Positions 21,845 through 35,342 of a DNA stretch of 64,000 nucleotides are shown here, piece after piece (position 1 is the first letter of the stretch; each line of letters starts with the position of its first letter). Both the position numbers and the translations under genes were made by a program. The notes beneath the pieces are model-generated. The model ran no database searches. It was not told the origin of the DNA and worked only from the letters and a program-made list of their open reading frames with translations. Origin of the DNA: Propionivibrio sp. (GTDB lineage Bacteria > Pseudomonadota > Gammaproteobacteria > Burkholderiales > Rhodocyclaceae); NCBI GenBank assembly GCA_029975435.1, contig JARKPC010000241.1, positions 1-64,000 of the forward strand, read 5' to 3'.

Positions 21845-24259
21845 ATGACCACGAATTTTTCCCCCTCCGACGAGACCGTCGAACTGCCGCTGCTGCCACT
21901 GCGCGATGTGGTGGTCTTCCCGCACATGGTGATTCCGCTGTTCGTCGGGCGGCCCAAGTCGATCAAGGCGCTCGAAGTGGCCATGGAGTCCGGCAAGGGC
22001 ATCCTGTTGGTGGCACAGAAATCAGCCGTCAAGGATGAGCCCGAGGCTGAGGATCTCTACGGCATCGGTTGCGTGGCCAATATCCTGCAGATGCTCAAAT
22101 TGCCCGACGGGACGGTCAAGGTGCTCGTCGAAGGGACACGCCGGGCGCACATCGGTGGAATCGAAACCCGCGACGGCATGTTCGTTGCCCAGGCGAGTGC
22201 GGCGGATGTCGAGGAAGGCGTCGATCATGAGGTTGAAGCGTTGCGCCGGGCGGTGATCGCGCAGTTCGACCAGTACGTGAAGCTGAACAAGAAGATTCCG
22301 CCCGAAATTCTGACCTCGATCGCCGGCATCGAAGAAGCCGGGCGTCTGGCCGATACGATCGCCGCGCACCTTCCGCTCAAACTCGAGCAGAAGCAGGAAG
22401 TGCTGGAGATGTTCGACATCCGTTCGCGTATTGAGCGGCTGCTCTCGCAACTGGAAACCGAGATCGACATTCTGCAGGTCGAAAAGCGCATCCGCGGCCG
22501 CGTCAAGCGCCAGATGGAGAAGAGCCAGCGCGAGTACTACCTCAACGAACAGGTCAAGGCCATCCAGAAGGAGCTAGGCGAAGGCGAGGATGGGGCCGAT
22601 TTCGAGGAACTCGAAAAGAAGGCCAAGGATGCCGGCATGAGCAAGGAAGGCATGGCCAAGGTGCAGTCCGAATTGAAGAAGCTCAAGCTGATGTCGCCGA
22701 TGTCGGCGGAAGCGACTGTCGTGCGCAACTTCATCGAAACGCTGATCAGCCTGCCATGGCGCAAGAAGACGCGCATCAGCCGGGATCTTTCCGCCGCTGA
22801 GAAGACCCTCGACAAGGACCACTGGGGGCTGGAAAAGGTCAAGGAACGCATCATCGAATACCTGGCCGTGCAACAGCGCGTTGACCGGCTCAAGGCGCCG
22901 ATTCTCTGCCTAGTCGGGCCTCCCGGCGTTGGCAAGACTTCGCTGGGGCAGTCGATCGCCACGGCGACCGGTCGCAAGTTCGTGCGCATGAGCCTTGGCG
23001 GCGTGCGCGACGAGGCCGAGATTCGCGGTCACCGCCGCACCTACATTGGTTCGATGCCGGGCAAGATCCTGCAGAACATGACCAAGGTCGGTGTGAAGAA
23101 TCCGCTGTTCCTGCTTGACGAAGTCGACAAGATGGGCCAGGACTTCCGCGGAGACCCGAGTTCCGCCCTGCTGGAAGTGCTTGATCCGGAACAGAATTCG
23201 ACCTTCGTCGATCACTACGTCGAGGTCGAGTATGACCTCTCCGAAGTGATGTTCGTGGCTACGGCCAATACGATGAACATTCCGGCGCCGTTGCTCGACC
23301 GCATGGAAGTGATTCGCCTGTCCGGCTACACCGAGGACGAGAAGATCAACATCGCGCACCGCTACCTGCTGCCCAAGCAGATGAAGTCGAACGGCCTGAA
23401 GAAGACCGAACTGACGGTGGCGGAAAGCGCCTTGCGCGACATCGTGCGCTATTACACCCGCGAAGCCGGGGTGCGTAGCCTGGAACGCGAAATTTCCAAG
23501 ATCTGCCGCAAGGTGGTCAAGACCCTGCTGCTCAAGAAGAGCCAGAAACGGATTGCGGTATCGTCCCGCAATCTCGACAAGTTCCTCGGGGTGCGGCGCT
23601 ACAACTTCGGCGTTGCCGAGCGCGAGAACCAGGTCGGGCAGGTGACCGGTTTGGCGTGGACCGAGGTGGGTGGCGAGTTGCTGACCATCGAATCGGTCGT
23701 GCTTCCCGGCAAGGGCAAGACGATCACGACCGGAAAACTCGGCGAGGTCATGCAGGAATCAGTGCAGGCCGCGCTTTCGGTCGTACGGAAGCGTTCGCGC
23801 TCTCTCGGCATCGTCGATGACTTCTATCAGAAGAACGACATTCACATTCACTTGCCGGAAGGCGCTATCCCAAAGGATGGCCCTTCGGCGGGCATCGGGC
23901 TGTGCACGGCGATCGTATCCGTGCTGACTGGCATTCCGGTGCGTTGCGACGTGGCCATGACCGGCGAGATCACCTTGCGCGGTGAAGTCCTGCCGATCGG
24001 TGGGCTCAAGGAGAAGTTGCTGGCCGCCGTGCGTGGCGGGCTGCAGCGCGTGCTGATTCCCGAAGAGAACGTTCGCGACCTCGCCGAGATACCGGAAAAC
24101 ATCAAGAACAAGCTCGAAATCATTCCGGTCAAGTGGATCGACAAGGTCCTCGAACTGGCGCTGGAGCGCATGCCGGAAGCTCTGCCAGAAGAAAATGCAA
24201 CGCCTGCGGTGGGTGCTGCATCCGAGAATGGGTCTGCACAATCCATCGTTACTCATTGA
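21845..24259 (+). CDS. lon: Endopeptidase La (Lon protease)
   Basis: 804 aa, [44 protein letters not shown] catalytic Ser. Confidence 0.97.
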   Translation: MTTNFSPSDETVELPLLPLRDVVVFPHMVIPLFVGRPKSIKALEVAMESGKGILLVAQKSAVKDEPEAEDLYGIGCVANILQMLKLPDGTVKVLVEGTRRAHIGGIETRDGMFVAQASAADVEEGVDHEVEALRRAVIAQFDQYVKLNKKIPPEILTSIAGIEEAGRLADTIAAHLPLKLEQKQEVLEMFDIRSRIERLLSQLETEIDILQVEKRIRGRVKRQMEKSQREYYLNEQVKAIQKELGEGEDGADFEELEKKAKDAGMSKEGMAKVQSELKKLKLMSPMSAEATVVRNFIETLISLPWRKKTRISRDLSAAEKTLDKDHWGLEKVKERIIEYLAVQQRVDRLKAPILCLVGPPGVGKTSLGQSIATATGRKFVRMSLGGVRDEAEIRGHRRTYIGSMPGKILQNMTKVGVKNPLFLLDEVDKMGQDFRGDPSSALLEVLDPEQNSTFVDHYVEVEYDLSEVMFVATANTMNIPAPLLDRMEVIRLSGYTEDEKINIAHRYLLPKQMKSNGLKKTELTVAESALRDIVRYYTREAGVRSLEREISKICRKVVKTLLLKKSQKRIAVSSRNLDKFLGVRRYNFGVAERENQVGQVTGLAWTEVGGELLTIESVVLPGKGKTITTGKLGEVMQESVQAALSVVRKRSRSLGIVDDFYQKNDIHIHLPEGAIPKDGPSAGIGLCTAIVSVLTGIPVRCDVAMTGEITLRGEVLPIGGLKEKLLAAVRGGLQRVLIPEENVRDLAEIPENIKNKLEIIPVKWIDKVLELALERMPEALPEENATPAVGAASENGSAQSIVTH

Positions 24260-24268
24260 TTCGTAATC

Positions 24269-24312
24269 AAAGCATGCCGGAAGCGGTTTTCCGGCATGCT
24301 TTTGTCTTTTTT
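24269..24312 (+). terminator. lon terminator
   Basis: AAGCATGCCGGA-AGCGGTTT-TCCGGCATGCTT followed by T-rich tract. Confidence 0.8.
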
Positions 24313-24341
24313 GCGGATCAGGGAAATCACCGGGTTTTCGC

Positions 24342-24371
24342 TTGACACAAGGATTTTTGCCTTGCTATAAG
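24342..24371 (+). promoter_or_regulatory. sigma70 promoter of hupB
   Basis: TTGACA (24342-24347) - N18 - TATAAG (24366-24371). Confidence 0.65.
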
Positions 24372-24419
24372 GGCGTTTGCAGGGCTTCCTGTACTTCAAC
24401 TTTATAACGAGGGGTCAAC

Positions 24420-24692
24420 GTGAATAAATCTGAATTGATTGATCAAATTGCCAGTTCAGCGGATATTTCCAAGGCCGCGGCCGGCCGTGCTGTGGATGCC
24501 ACGATAGCGGCCGTGAAAACGGCGCTAAAGAAGGGCGGTTCGGTTTCGCTGGTTGGTTTTGGAACTTTTTATGTCGGTAAGCGGGCTGCGCGCACCGGCC
24601 GCAATCCGCAGACTGGCGCGTCGATCAAGATCAAGGCAGCGAAGGTGCCGAAGTTCCGGCCTGGAAAAAACCTCAGGGATTCGGTACAATAA
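24420..24692 (+). CDS. hupB: DNA-binding protein HU
   Basis: 90 aa [33 protein letters not shown]...GFGTF...RTGRNPQTG. Confidence 0.97.
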   Translation: MNKSELIDQIASSADISKAAAGRAVDATIAAVKTALKKGGSVSLVGFGTFYVGKRAARTGRNPQTGASIKIKAAKVPKFRPGKNLRDSVQ

Positions 24693-24717
24693 TCGTTTTT
24701 GTGCTTCGGCGCGGTAT

Positions 24718-24793
24718 GGGTGCTTAGCTCAGTTGGTAGAGCGCTAGCCTTACAAGCTGGATGTCGGCGGTTCGAGCCCGTCAGCACCCACCA
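24718..24793 (+). tRNA. tRNA-Val (anticodon TAC)
   Basis: GGGTGCT...AGCACCCACCA acceptor; anticodon loop CTTACAA. Confidence 0.95.
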
Positions 24794-24840
24794 GAAGAAG
24801 AACAGAATCATACGGTTTGTATGGCAAGACTGTGAAATAT

Positions 24841-24917
24841 GGAGTGGTAGTTCAGTTGGTTAGAATACCGGCCTGTCACGCCGGGGGTCGCGGGTTCGAG
24901 TCCCGTCCACTCCGCCA
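24841..24917 (+). tRNA. tRNA-Asp (anticodon GTC)
   Basis: GGAGTGG...CCACTCCGCCA acceptor; anticodon loop CTGTCAC. Confidence 0.95.
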
Positions 24918-24923
24918 TTATCG

Positions 24924-24953
24924 AAAGGCGAACGCAAGTTCGCCTTTTTTGTT
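24924..24953 (+). terminator. Terminator after tRNA-Val/tRNA-Asp
   Basis: AAGGCGAAC-GCAA-GTTCGCCTTTTTT. Confidence 0.85.
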
Positions 24954-24990
24954 ATTGCATCGACTTTAATTGATCTAGCGGACATTCATC

Positions 24991-26898
24991 ATGTTTGACG
25001 CCGTACGCAACAACAAGCGAATTGTTCAGATTTTCCTGGGATTGATTACCCTGCCTTTTGCCTTCTGGGGGATCGATTCCTACATCAGGAATAGCGGAGC
25101 CGGCAGGGATCTGGCCAGCGTGGGAGACTCGAAGATCAGTATCCCGCAGTTTGAGCAGGCCTTGCGTGAGCGGCAGGACCAGATGCGCCAGTCCATGGGG
25201 GCTTCGTTCAAGCCGGAAATGATGAATCTGCCGGAAGTGCGACTGGGTATTCTCAATTCGCTGATCGATCAACGGCTCCTGCTGCAGGAGGCGGCCAAGA
25301 ATCGCCTGATGATGAGCGACGAGGCGCTGCGCGATTTCATCAGTAATGTTCCGGCCCTTCAGGAAAACGGCAAGTTCTCGATGTCGCGCTATGAGTCTGT
25401 ATTGCGCTCGCAAGGGATGTCGCAACCGCAATTCGAGGCGAGGGTGCGCCAGGATCTGACCTTGCAGCAACTGGTCGGGACGATCGGTTCGTCGGCCTTT
25501 GTGTCATCGACGCAAGCCGAGGCGATGTTGCGCCTGCAGTCTGAGGAACGCCAGTTCAGCGAGTTCAGGATTGCGTCCGACCAATTCGCGGACAAGATCA
25601 AGATCGAAACGGCAGCCGTGCAAAAGTTCTACGACGAGAACAAGAGCCGCTTTGAAATCCCGGAACAGGTCAAGGCCGAGTACGTCGTTCTGTCCCTTGA
25701 CGCGTTGCTGCCACAGGTGACGGTGAGCGATACCGAGATCAAGGCCTGGTTCGAGGGGCATCAGGACCGTTACCAGCAGGCCGAGGAACGGCGGGCCAGT
25801 CACATTCTCATCCAGACCAACGGGGATACCGGGAAGGAAAAAGCCAAGGCCAAGGCGGAGGAAGTGTTGAAGGAACTCCAGAAGGCCCCGGCCAGATTCG
25901 CGGATCTGGCCAAGCAGTATTCCCAGGATCCCGGTTCGGCGCAAAAGGGTGGCGATCTCGGGTTTTTCGGTCGCGGCATGATGGTCAAACCGTTCGAGGA
26001 TGCCGTATTCGGGCAGAAGGAGGGCGAGATTTCCGGACTGGTCGAATCCGACTTCGGCTATCACATCATCAAGGTTACAGGGATCAAGGCGGCGAAGCAG
26101 CGCCCGCTGACCGAAGTTCGTGCCGAAATCGAAGGGGAACTGAAGCGGCAGGCAGCTACCCGCAAGTTCGCCGAAGCGGCGGAAAGTTTCAACAATATGG
26201 TTTATGAGCAGTCCGATAGCCTGCAACCGGTTGTCGACAAGTTCAAATTGAAGATTCAGCAGAGTGGCTGGCTGCAGAAAAATGCCGATCCGCAGACGCT
26301 GGCAGCATTGGGTCCGCTGGGAAATGAAAAAGTGGTGACGGCCCTTTTCTCGGAAGATTCCGTCAAGAACAAACGGAACACGGAAGCGGTCGAGGTGGCT
26401 CCGAACACGCTGATTGCCGCGCGTGTCGCGGAGCACGTTGCTGCCTCCACGCGTCCTTTCGAATCGGTCAAGGGCGACATCGAGAAATACCTGAAGGCGC
26501 AGGAGGCGCAGGCACAGGCCAAGGCGGCGGGTGAAGCCCGGTTAGCTGAGTTGATCAAGGGCGAAGACAAGATCGCTTGGTCCGCCACGCGCAGCGCGTC
26601 ACGGTTGCAGGCTCGGCAACTGCAACTTCCGCCCGCTGCCCTGCAGGCGATCTTCAAGGCCGATGTGCAGAAACTGCCGGCTTATGTTGGGGTCAGCGTG
26701 GGCAATGTCTATGCGCTTTACAAGATCACCAAGGTCAGCCAGCCGGAGAAGATCGATGAAAACCAACTCAAGGCGCTTCGCGCCGAGTACGGGTCGATCG
26801 TCGCACAGGAAGATTTGTCGGCCTATCTGTCGAGCCTGCGTGCACGCTATAAGATCGACGTCAACAAGGCGGCGCTCGAGCCGAGAGAGCGCCAGTAA
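24991..26898 (+). CDS. ppiD: Peptidylprolyl isomerase PpiD (SurA_N / rotamase)
   Basis: 635 aa, single N-terminal TM, parvulin domain [11 protein letters not shown]...[21 protein letters not shown]. Confidence 0.92.
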   Translation: MFDAVRNNKRIVQIFLGLITLPFAFWGIDSYIRNSGAGRDLASVGDSKISIPQFEQALRERQDQMRQSMGASFKPEMMNLPEVRLGILNSLIDQRLLLQEAAKNRLMMSDEALRDFISNVPALQENGKFSMSRYESVLRSQGMSQPQFEARVRQDLTLQQLVGTIGSSAFVSSTQAEAMLRLQSEERQFSEFRIASDQFADKIKIETAAVQKFYDENKSRFEIPEQVKAEYVVLSLDALLPQVTVSDTEIKAWFEGHQDRYQQAEERRASHILIQTNGDTGKEKAKAKAEEVLKELQKAPARFADLAKQYSQDPGSAQKGGDLGFFGRGMMVKPFEDAVFGQKEGEISGLVESDFGYHIIKVTGIKAAKQRPLTEVRAEIEGELKRQAATRKFAEAAESFNNMVYEQSDSLQPVVDKFKLKIQQSGWLQKNADPQTLAALGPLGNEKVVTALFSEDSVKNKRNTEAVEVAPNTLIAARVAEHVAASTRPFESVKGDIEKYLKAQEAQAQAKAAGEARLAELIKGEDKIAWSATRSASRLQARQLQLPPAALQAIFKADVQKLPAYVGVSVGNVYALYKITKVSQPEKIDENQLKALRAEYGSIVAQEDLSAYLSSLRARYKIDVNKAALEPRERQ

Positions 26899-26926
26899 TC
26901 GGTAGTTTCTTTTCCTGAGTCCAGAC

Positions 26927-26975
26927 ACGACAACGCCGGCTGAGTTTCCTCAGCCGGCGTTGTCGTTTTGTCTTC
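26927..26975. terminator. Bidirectional terminator between ppiD and fabI
   Basis: GACAACGCCGGCTGAG-TTTC-CTCAGCCGGCGTTGTC followed by GTTTTGTCTT; genes converge here. Confidence 0.85.
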
Positions 26976-26987
26976 TTGCCAGAAGGA

Positions 26988-27788
26988 TTACTGGGGCAGC
27001 GGGTCGGTATTGCCCAATGCCGTGGTGTTCAGCCCGCCGTCAACGTACATGATTTCGCCGGTGATGCCGCTGGCCAGGTCGGAGAGCAGGAAAGCTGCGG
27101 CGTTGCCCACTTCCTCGATGGTCACGTTGCGACGCAGCGGCGCATGGTGCGAATTGTAGGCGAGCAGCTTGCCGAAGTCGCCGATCCCCGAGGCGGCAAG
27201 CGTCTTGATTGGGCCGGCCGAAACGGCGTTGGCGCGGATGCCCTGCGGACCGAGACAGAAGGCCAGATAGCGCGTCGCCGCTTCCAGACTGGCCTTGGCG
27301 AGGCCCATGGTGTTGTAGTTCGGCATCGTACGCTCGGCGCCGAGGTAGGTCAGTGCCAGCAGGGCCGCGTTGTTGCCCTTCAGCAGCAGAGGCCGGGCTG
27401 CCTTGGCCAGCGCAGGGTAACTGTAGGAAGAAATGTCGTGGGCGATGCGGAACGATTCGCGTGAAATGCCCTCCAGAAAGTCGCCTTCGATCGCTTCCCT
27501 CGGTGCGTAGCCTATTGAATGGACCAGCCCTTCGAGTCCTTCCCAGTGCGTTGCCAAATCGGCAAAGAGCTTGTCGATCTGTTCATCCTCGGCGACATCG
27601 CAGGGGAATACCAGTGTGCTGTCGAATTCGGCGGCAAATTTGCTGACGCGTTCCTGGAAACGTTCGTTTTGAAAGGTAAAGGCCAGTTTGGCGCCTTCAC
27701 GATGGCAAGCCTTGGCGATACCGTAGGCAATCGAGTGCTTCGACAACAAACCGGTGATCAGGATGCGCCTGTCGGCAAGGAATCCCAT
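26988..27788 (-). CDS. fabI: Enoyl-[acyl-carrier-protein] reductase FabI
   Basis: 266 aa [40 protein letters not shown]...; [14 protein letters not shown]. Confidence 0.95.
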   Translation of the reverse strand: MGFLADRRILITGLLSKHSIAYGIAKACHREGAKLAFTFQNERFQERVSKFAAEFDSTLVFPCDVAEDEQIDKLFADLATHWEGLEGLVHSIGYAPREAIEGDFLEGISRESFRIAHDISSYSYPALAKAARPLLLKGNNAALLALTYLGAERTMPNYNTMGLAKASLEAATRYLAFCLGPQGIRANAVSAGPIKTLAASGIGDFGKLLAYNSHHAPLRRNVTIEEVGNAAAFLLSDLASGITGEIMYVDGGLNTTALGNTDPLPQ

Positions 27789-27941
27789 GAATTCTCCCGT
27801 AACTGAATGATGATGGAATTGGAGTACTGGCCGGGAAACGGCCCGACACGGCATTATAGGGGAATTTTTCCCTTTTTCGGGCATGGATTCTTGATTTGCT
27901 TCAATCGGAAATCCTGGCTGGCCTGCGTTACACTTCGCTCC

Positions 27942-30113
27942 ATGCTTGGTTTTCGCGCTGCCATCCTGTTGCCGCTCCTGTTGCTCGCCGCCTGTGGGAA
28001 CGAGCAGAACGATCCTTATCCGGCCAGAGAGCGTGGCCAGAATATCCTCTATTCGGCCTTCACCGAACGGCCAAAACACCTCGATCCGGCGCGCTCCTAT
28101 GCCGAGGACGAGAGCGTTTTTACGGCGCAGATTTACGAGCCGCCGCTTCAGTACCATTACCTGAAGCGGCCATACGTCCTTGTTCCGGGGGCTGCGGCGG
28201 AGGTTCCGGAACCCGCGTATTTCGATGCCGCAGGCACGCCATTGCCGGCCGATGCGCCGCAGGGAACGATTGCCCACAGCGTTTACGAGATCCGCATTCG
28301 CCCCGGCATTCGCTACCAGCCGCATCCCGCGTTTGCCGTGGATGGTGAAGGCAGACCGGTCTACACCGATCTTGAACCGTCGAAGCTTGCCGGGATCGAG
28401 ACGCTTGGTGACTTTGCCAGAACCGGCACGCGCGAACTGACGGCCGACGACTACATTTACCAGATCAAGCGACTGGCGCATCCGCGCCTGCATTCGCCGA
28501 TCTACGGGACGATGGCGGCGCATATCGTCGGGTTGAAGGAACTTGGCGAGACGTTGCAGCGAGAAATCGGCAAATTGCCGGACGGCGCCTGGATCGACCT
28601 GGACCGCTATCCGCTCGAAGGCGTGGAACGCGTCGACCGCCATACGTACCGTATCAAGCTCATCGGCAAGTACCCGCAGTTCCGCTATTGGCTGGCGATG
28701 CCCTTTTTCGCCCCCGTGCCGCGTGAGGCCGACCGCTTCTACAGTCAGCCGGGCATGGCGGAAAAGAACCTGACCCTCGACTGGTATCCGGTCGGGACCG
28801 GTCCCTTCATGCTGGTTGAAAACAATCCGAACAGTCGCATGGTTCTCGCGCGCAACCCGAATTTTCACGGTGAAACCTACCCCTGCGAGGGCGAGGAGGG
28901 CGACCGCGCTGCCGGGCTGCTGGCTGATTGCGGCAAGCCGCTGCCGTTGATCGACAAAGCGGTTTTCACTCGGGAAAAGGAAAGCGTCCCATACTGGAAT
29001 AAATTCCTGCAGGGGTATTACGACGCCTCCGGCATCTCGTCCGACAGTTTCGACCAGGCGGTGCGCTTCGACGTGGGTGGGGGGGTGCAGATTTCCGAGG
29101 AAATGCAGGCGAAGGGAATCCGCTTGCTGACCCGGGTACGCGCATCGACTTTCTACATGGGTTTCAATTTCCTCGATCCGGTAGTCGGCGGCAGGGACGG
29201 CGTGAGTGAGGCACGGGCGCGCAAGTTGCGCCAGGCGCTGTCGATTGCCATAGACCAGGAGGAGTTCATTTCGATCTTCCTGAACGGGCGGGGCATTGCA
29301 GCCATGAACCCGCTGCCGCCGGGAATTTTCGGCCATGCGGAAGGAGAGGCGGGCATCAACCCCGTCGTCTACGACTGGAAGGACGGCAAGGCCGAGCGCA
29401 AGCCGATCGCGGTAGCCAAGAAGCTGTTGGCCGAGGCTGGCTGGCCGAATGGTCGTGACGCCAGGACCGGAGAGCCTCTGGTGCTCAACCTCGATACGAC
29501 CAGTGGGGGCATGGGCGACAAGTCGACGCTCGACTGGCTGACGCGGCAGTTTGCCAAACTCGACATCCAGCTCGTCGTGCGATCGACCGATTTCAATCGC
29601 TTTCAGGAAAAGATCCGCAAGGGTGCTGTGCAGATCTATTTCTTTGGCTGGAACGCCGATTATCCGGATCCGGAGAATTTCTTTTTCCTGCTTGCCGGAC
29701 CCGAAGGCAAAGTGGCGTCGGGCGGCGAGAATTCCTCGAACTATGTCAATCCGGAGTACGACCGGCTGTTCGTCGAGATGAAGGACATGGACAATACGCC
29801 GCAGCGGGCGGAGATCATCAACCGAATGAATCGTATCCTGCAGGAGGACGCGCCGTGGGTCTTTGGCTTCCATTCGAAGAGTTACACCCTGGCGCATGCC
29901 TGGCTGCACAACCGTAAGCCGAACGACGTGGCCAACAACATCCTCAAATACCAGCGCATCGATGTGGCCGAACGTGCCAGACTACGGCACGAATGGAATG
30001 CGCCGGTGGTGTGGCCGTTAGTCCTGATTGGGGCGGTGCTGGCGTCGGTAGCCGTGCCGGCGGTACTCGCCTATCGCCGCCGCGAACGCGGCACGGCGCG
30101 GAATTGGCGGTAG
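27942..30113 (+). CDS. Peptide ABC transporter substrate-binding protein (family 5), lipoprotein
   Basis: Lipobox LLLLAAC, SBP_bac_5 fold text, operon with two permeases and an ATPase. Confidence 0.88.
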   Translation: MLGFRAAILLPLLLLAACGNEQNDPYPARERGQNILYSAFTERPKHLDPARSYAEDESVFTAQIYEPPLQYHYLKRPYVLVPGAAAEVPEPAYFDAAGTPLPADAPQGTIAHSVYEIRIRPGIRYQPHPAFAVDGEGRPVYTDLEPSKLAGIETLGDFARTGTRELTADDYIYQIKRLAHPRLHSPIYGTMAAHIVGLKELGETLQREIGKLPDGAWIDLDRYPLEGVERVDRHTYRIKLIGKYPQFRYWLAMPFFAPVPREADRFYSQPGMAEKNLTLDWYPVGTGPFMLVENNPNSRMVLARNPNFHGETYPCEGEEGDRAAGLLADCGKPLPLIDKAVFTREKESVPYWNKFLQGYYDASGISSDSFDQAVRFDVGGGVQISEEMQAKGIRLLTRVRASTFYMGFNFLDPVVGGRDGVSEARARKLRQALSIAIDQEEFISIFLNGRGIAAMNPLPPGIFGHAEGEAGINPVVYDWKDGKAERKPIAVAKKLLAEAGWPNGRDARTGEPLVLNLDTTSGGMGDKSTLDWLTRQFAKLDIQLVVRSTDFNRFQEKIRKGAVQIYFFGWNADYPDPENFFFLLAGPEGKVASGGENSSNYVNPEYDRLFVEMKDMDNTPQRAEIINRMNRILQEDAPWVFGFHSKSYTLAHAWLHNRKPNDVANNILKYQRIDVAERARLRHEWNAPVVWPLVLIGAVLASVAVPAVLAYRRRERGTARNWR

Positions 30114-30128
30114 AGGAGACATCCACGC

Positions 30129-31109
30129 ATGCTTGCCTACATTGCACGCCGTCTCCTCTACGCGATCCCGATCCTGATCGGCGTCAATCTCATCACCTTC
30201 GCGCTGTTTTTCATCGTCAATACGCCGGACGACATGGCGCGCATGCAGTTGGGGGTGAAGCGCGTGACGCCGGAGGCTATCGAGAAGTGGAAGACCGAGC
30301 GCGGTTATGACAAGCCGCTGTTCGTCAATGGCAAGGCGTCGGGCGCTGCCATGCTGACCGACACGATTTTCTTCACCAAATCGGCGCGCATGTTCGTCGG
30401 CGATTTCGGGCGCGCCGAGGACGGGCGCGACATCACTCGGGAAATCGCCTTACGCATGGGGCCGTCGCTGGCCATCGCGCTGCCGACTTTTGTCCTGGGG
30501 TTGTTCGTGACCGTGAGCTTCGCCTTGCTGCTGGCCTTCTTTCGTGCGACCTATCTGGATTTCTGGGGCGTCGTGCTGTGCGTGGCGATGATGTCGATCT
30601 CCGGCCTGTTCTACATCATTGGCGGACAATACCTGATCAGCAAGTTGTGGCGGCTGGTGCCGATATCGGGCTATGCCGCCGGGCTCGATGCATGGAAGTT
30701 CCTGATCCTGCCGGTGGCGATCGGCGTCATTTCCGGCATCGGTTCGTCGACACGCTGGTACCGTACCATCTTCCTGGAGGAAATCGGCAAGGACTATGTG
30801 CGCACGGCGCGGGCCAAAGGGCTATCGGAGATCACCGTGCTTTTCCGCCATGTGCTGCGCAACGCACTGATCCCGATCCTGACCGGAGTCGTCGTTGTCA
30901 TCCCGCTGCTGTTCATGGGTTCACTGCTCACTGAATCGTTTTTCGGCATTCCGGGACTGGGCAGCTACACCATCGACGCCATCAACGCGCAGGATTTCGC
31001 CGTGGTGCGGGCGATGGTTTTCATCGGGTCGGTGCTCTACATCCTCGGGCTGATCCTGACCGACATTTCCTACACTGTTGTCGATCCAAGGATAAGGTTC
31101 GACCGATGA
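30129..31109 (+). CDS. ABC transporter permease (DppB/YejB-like)
   Basis: 326 aa; EEIGKDYVRTARAKGLSEITVLFRHVLRNALIPI EAA motif. Confidence 0.9.
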   Translation: MLAYIARRLLYAIPILIGVNLITFALFFIVNTPDDMARMQLGVKRVTPEAIEKWKTERGYDKPLFVNGKASGAAMLTDTIFFTKSARMFVGDFGRAEDGRDITREIALRMGPSLAIALPTFVLGLFVTVSFALLLAFFRATYLDFWGVVLCVAMMSISGLFYIIGGQYLISKLWRLVPISGYAAGLDAWKFLILPVAIGVISGIGSSTRWYRTIFLEEIGKDYVRTARAKGLSEITVLFRHVLRNALIPILTGVVVVIPLLFMGSLLTESFFGIPGLGSYTIDAINAQDFAVVRAMVFIGSVLYILGLILTDISYTVVDPRIRFDR

Positions 31110-32538
31110 CGTTCATGGATGTTCTTCCCGTGCTGCTGTGGTCCGACGTGCTGGTCTGGCTGCTGGTGCTCGCTGGATTAGTGTTGGGCGCGCTGTCGTG
31201 GCGTAATCTGCCGCTGCGCGCGGCCTGGCGGCGCGTGGGGCGCAGCCGGCCGGGAATGGCTTCGGCCACGGTGCTCGTCGTCTTTGTGCTGATTGGTTTG
31301 CTCGATTCCCTGCACTACCGGCCGCGCCTGGAGAATCGCGATCCCGGTCAACCTGTGGCTTATGCCATCGAGGTGCTGTCGGTACTCGACGCCATGGCTT
31401 CACCGCTGCGCACCCGCAATGAGAAAACCTATTCAGGACCCCTGGCCACGCGTGCCTATGCCAAGGAGTCCGTCGAAGTGCGCGAGGCCGATGGCCGCGT
31501 GAGTACGACGCGCGATTTCCCGCGCCTTAAATTCGGCGGAGCGCATTTAGGCGAAGCCGAGGAGAAACGCGATGCCGATGTGCTGCAAAGGGTGCTGGCC
31601 GCGGAGGCGCTGGCCTTGGCCGTTCTGGGCATTGCATCGTTGGGGAGCGCGTGCTTGTTGGCTCGTCGGCAGGGTGTTCTTGCGCGGCAGGCGTGGAACC
31701 GCCTCTGGAAGGGCGAGACGGAATTTGCCTGGAACGCCGTGCTGCTAACGCTCGGCTTCCTGCTGCTGGTCTGGCTGCCGGTATTGGCGCTGTGCGTCGA
31801 CTACCACGTTTTCGGCACCGACAAGGTGGGGCAGGACGTCTTCTACCAGATACTCAAGAGCGTGCGCACGGCGCTGGTCATCGGGCTGGTGACGACGCTG
31901 GTGACGCTGCCTGTGGCCATTATGCTCGGCATCCTCGCAGGCTACTTCCGCGGCTGGGTGGATGACGTGATCCAGTATCTCTACACGACGTTGAGCTCGA
32001 TCCCAGGCGTGCTGCTGATCGCCGCTGCAGTGCTGATGATGCAGGTGATCATCGATACTCACCCGCAATGGTTCGCCACAGCCGCGGAACGGGCCGACCT
32101 GCGCTTGCTGTCGCTATGCTTCATCCTCGGTCTGACCAGCTGGACCGGCCTGTGTCGCCTGCTGCGCGGTGAGACGCTGAAACTGCGCGAGCTCGAATAC
32201 ATCCAGGCAGCGCAGGCTTTCGGCGTCGCCGATCTGCGCATCCTGTTGCGCCACATCCTGCCCAACCTGATGCACATCGTGATCATCGCGCTGGTGATGG
32301 ATTTTTCCGGGCTGGTCCTGGCCGAGGCAGTGCTTTCCTACATCGGCATCGGCGTCGATCCGACGATGATCAGCTTCGGAACGATGATCAACAACGCACG
32401 CATGGAACTGGCGCGCGAACCGATGGTGTGGTGGTCGCTTATTTCCGCCTTTGCGTTCATGTTCGCTCTGGTCCTGGCCGCCAACCTGTTGGCGGATGCC
32501 ATGCGCGACGCCTTCGATCCTCGTTTGGCGGGGGCATC

Positions 32539-32542
<4 letters not shown>
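31106..32542 (+). CDS. ABC transporter permease (DppC/YejE-like) with long N-terminal insertion
   Basis: 478 aa; LRELEYIQAAQAFGVADLRILLRHILPNLMHIVI EAA motif; 4-bp overlap with preceding gene. Confidence 0.88.
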
Positions 32543-34569
<2,027 letters not shown>

Positions 34570-34612
34570 CTGCAGCATCAGGGACGGTTCTTCTCGTTTG
34601 TCAGTTGTCAGA

Positions 34613-34649
34613 ATTTCGGCGCGATTGGCAGAGCAACTCGCGCCGAAAT
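34613..34649. terminator. Stem-loop between convergent genes
   Basis: Perfect 12-bp arms ATTTCGGCGCGA / TCGCGCCGAAAT, 13-nt loop; no T tract. Confidence 0.45.
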
Positions 34650-34740
34650 CTTGCATTCAGGGCAGGAACCATCACGGCAATTCGACAGCTTTGAATTGCT
34701 GAATCGCCTTCAAGCACGATGCCTGCCCGAGTCATCCCTC

Positions 34741-35025
34741 TCAGGGTATGTATACTTCGTACTCGGTCGGTTCATCCGTAAGGAGGTCGATCTGGTTCTG
34801 GATTTCCCTTCTCTCTTCGCTGTTGAACCACTTGCGCCAGTCGTCAACATTTTGCCAGGTGCTGATGACCAGACTCTGGCCCTCCTCATCGAAGCGCCGA
34901 TAGGTTTCTCCGGAGATGTAGCCTTTCTGGCTCACTGTCGCCGCTCTCAGCTTCTTGAGAAGAAAATCCAGCGCATCCAGATTTTCATCCTTGATCTTGC
35001 GTTTGATCAGAATCTTGACTGCCAT
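34741..35025 (-). CDS. Small antibiotic biosynthesis monooxygenase (ABM)-like protein
   Basis: 94 aa MAVKILIKRKIKDENLDALDFLLKKLRAATVSQKGYISGETYRRFDEEGQSLVISTWQNVDDWRKW; RBS AAGGAGG. Confidence 0.75.
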   Translation of the reverse strand: MAVKILIKRKIKDENLDALDFLLKKLRAATVSQKGYISGETYRRFDEEGQSLVISTWQNVDDWRKWFNSEERREIQNQIDLLTDEPTEYEVYIP

Positions 35026-35342
35026 GGTGTGTGCCTCCTTGTGTTGATCATTGTTTATCGGACTTGCACGTACAAATGGACAACAAACAATCTTCCGAGG
35101 TTCCGCCTCTTTCCATCCTCGGCGTTTCTTCCTTCCCTGTCTTGACAAGAGCCACAACGGGAGCAGGAAAGCTCTGTGTTCCCGCATGGCGGATCGTCTC
35201 AAGGACGGCGGGCATTCAACCCCGAATCTTGCGGATGACATCTGTCATTCGAAGGTCCGTGATCCCAGTATAGACAGAATTATCGGGGCGTTCGGCGCAA
35301 CGTCAATTTCGGATATCACCAGTCATCGGGTCTTGCCGGCGT

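Noticed and set aside
26988-29909. 973-aa minus ORF fused to fabI
   Set aside because: Only the C-terminal 266 aa are FabI; the upstream extension is antisense to the ABC substrate-binding gene.
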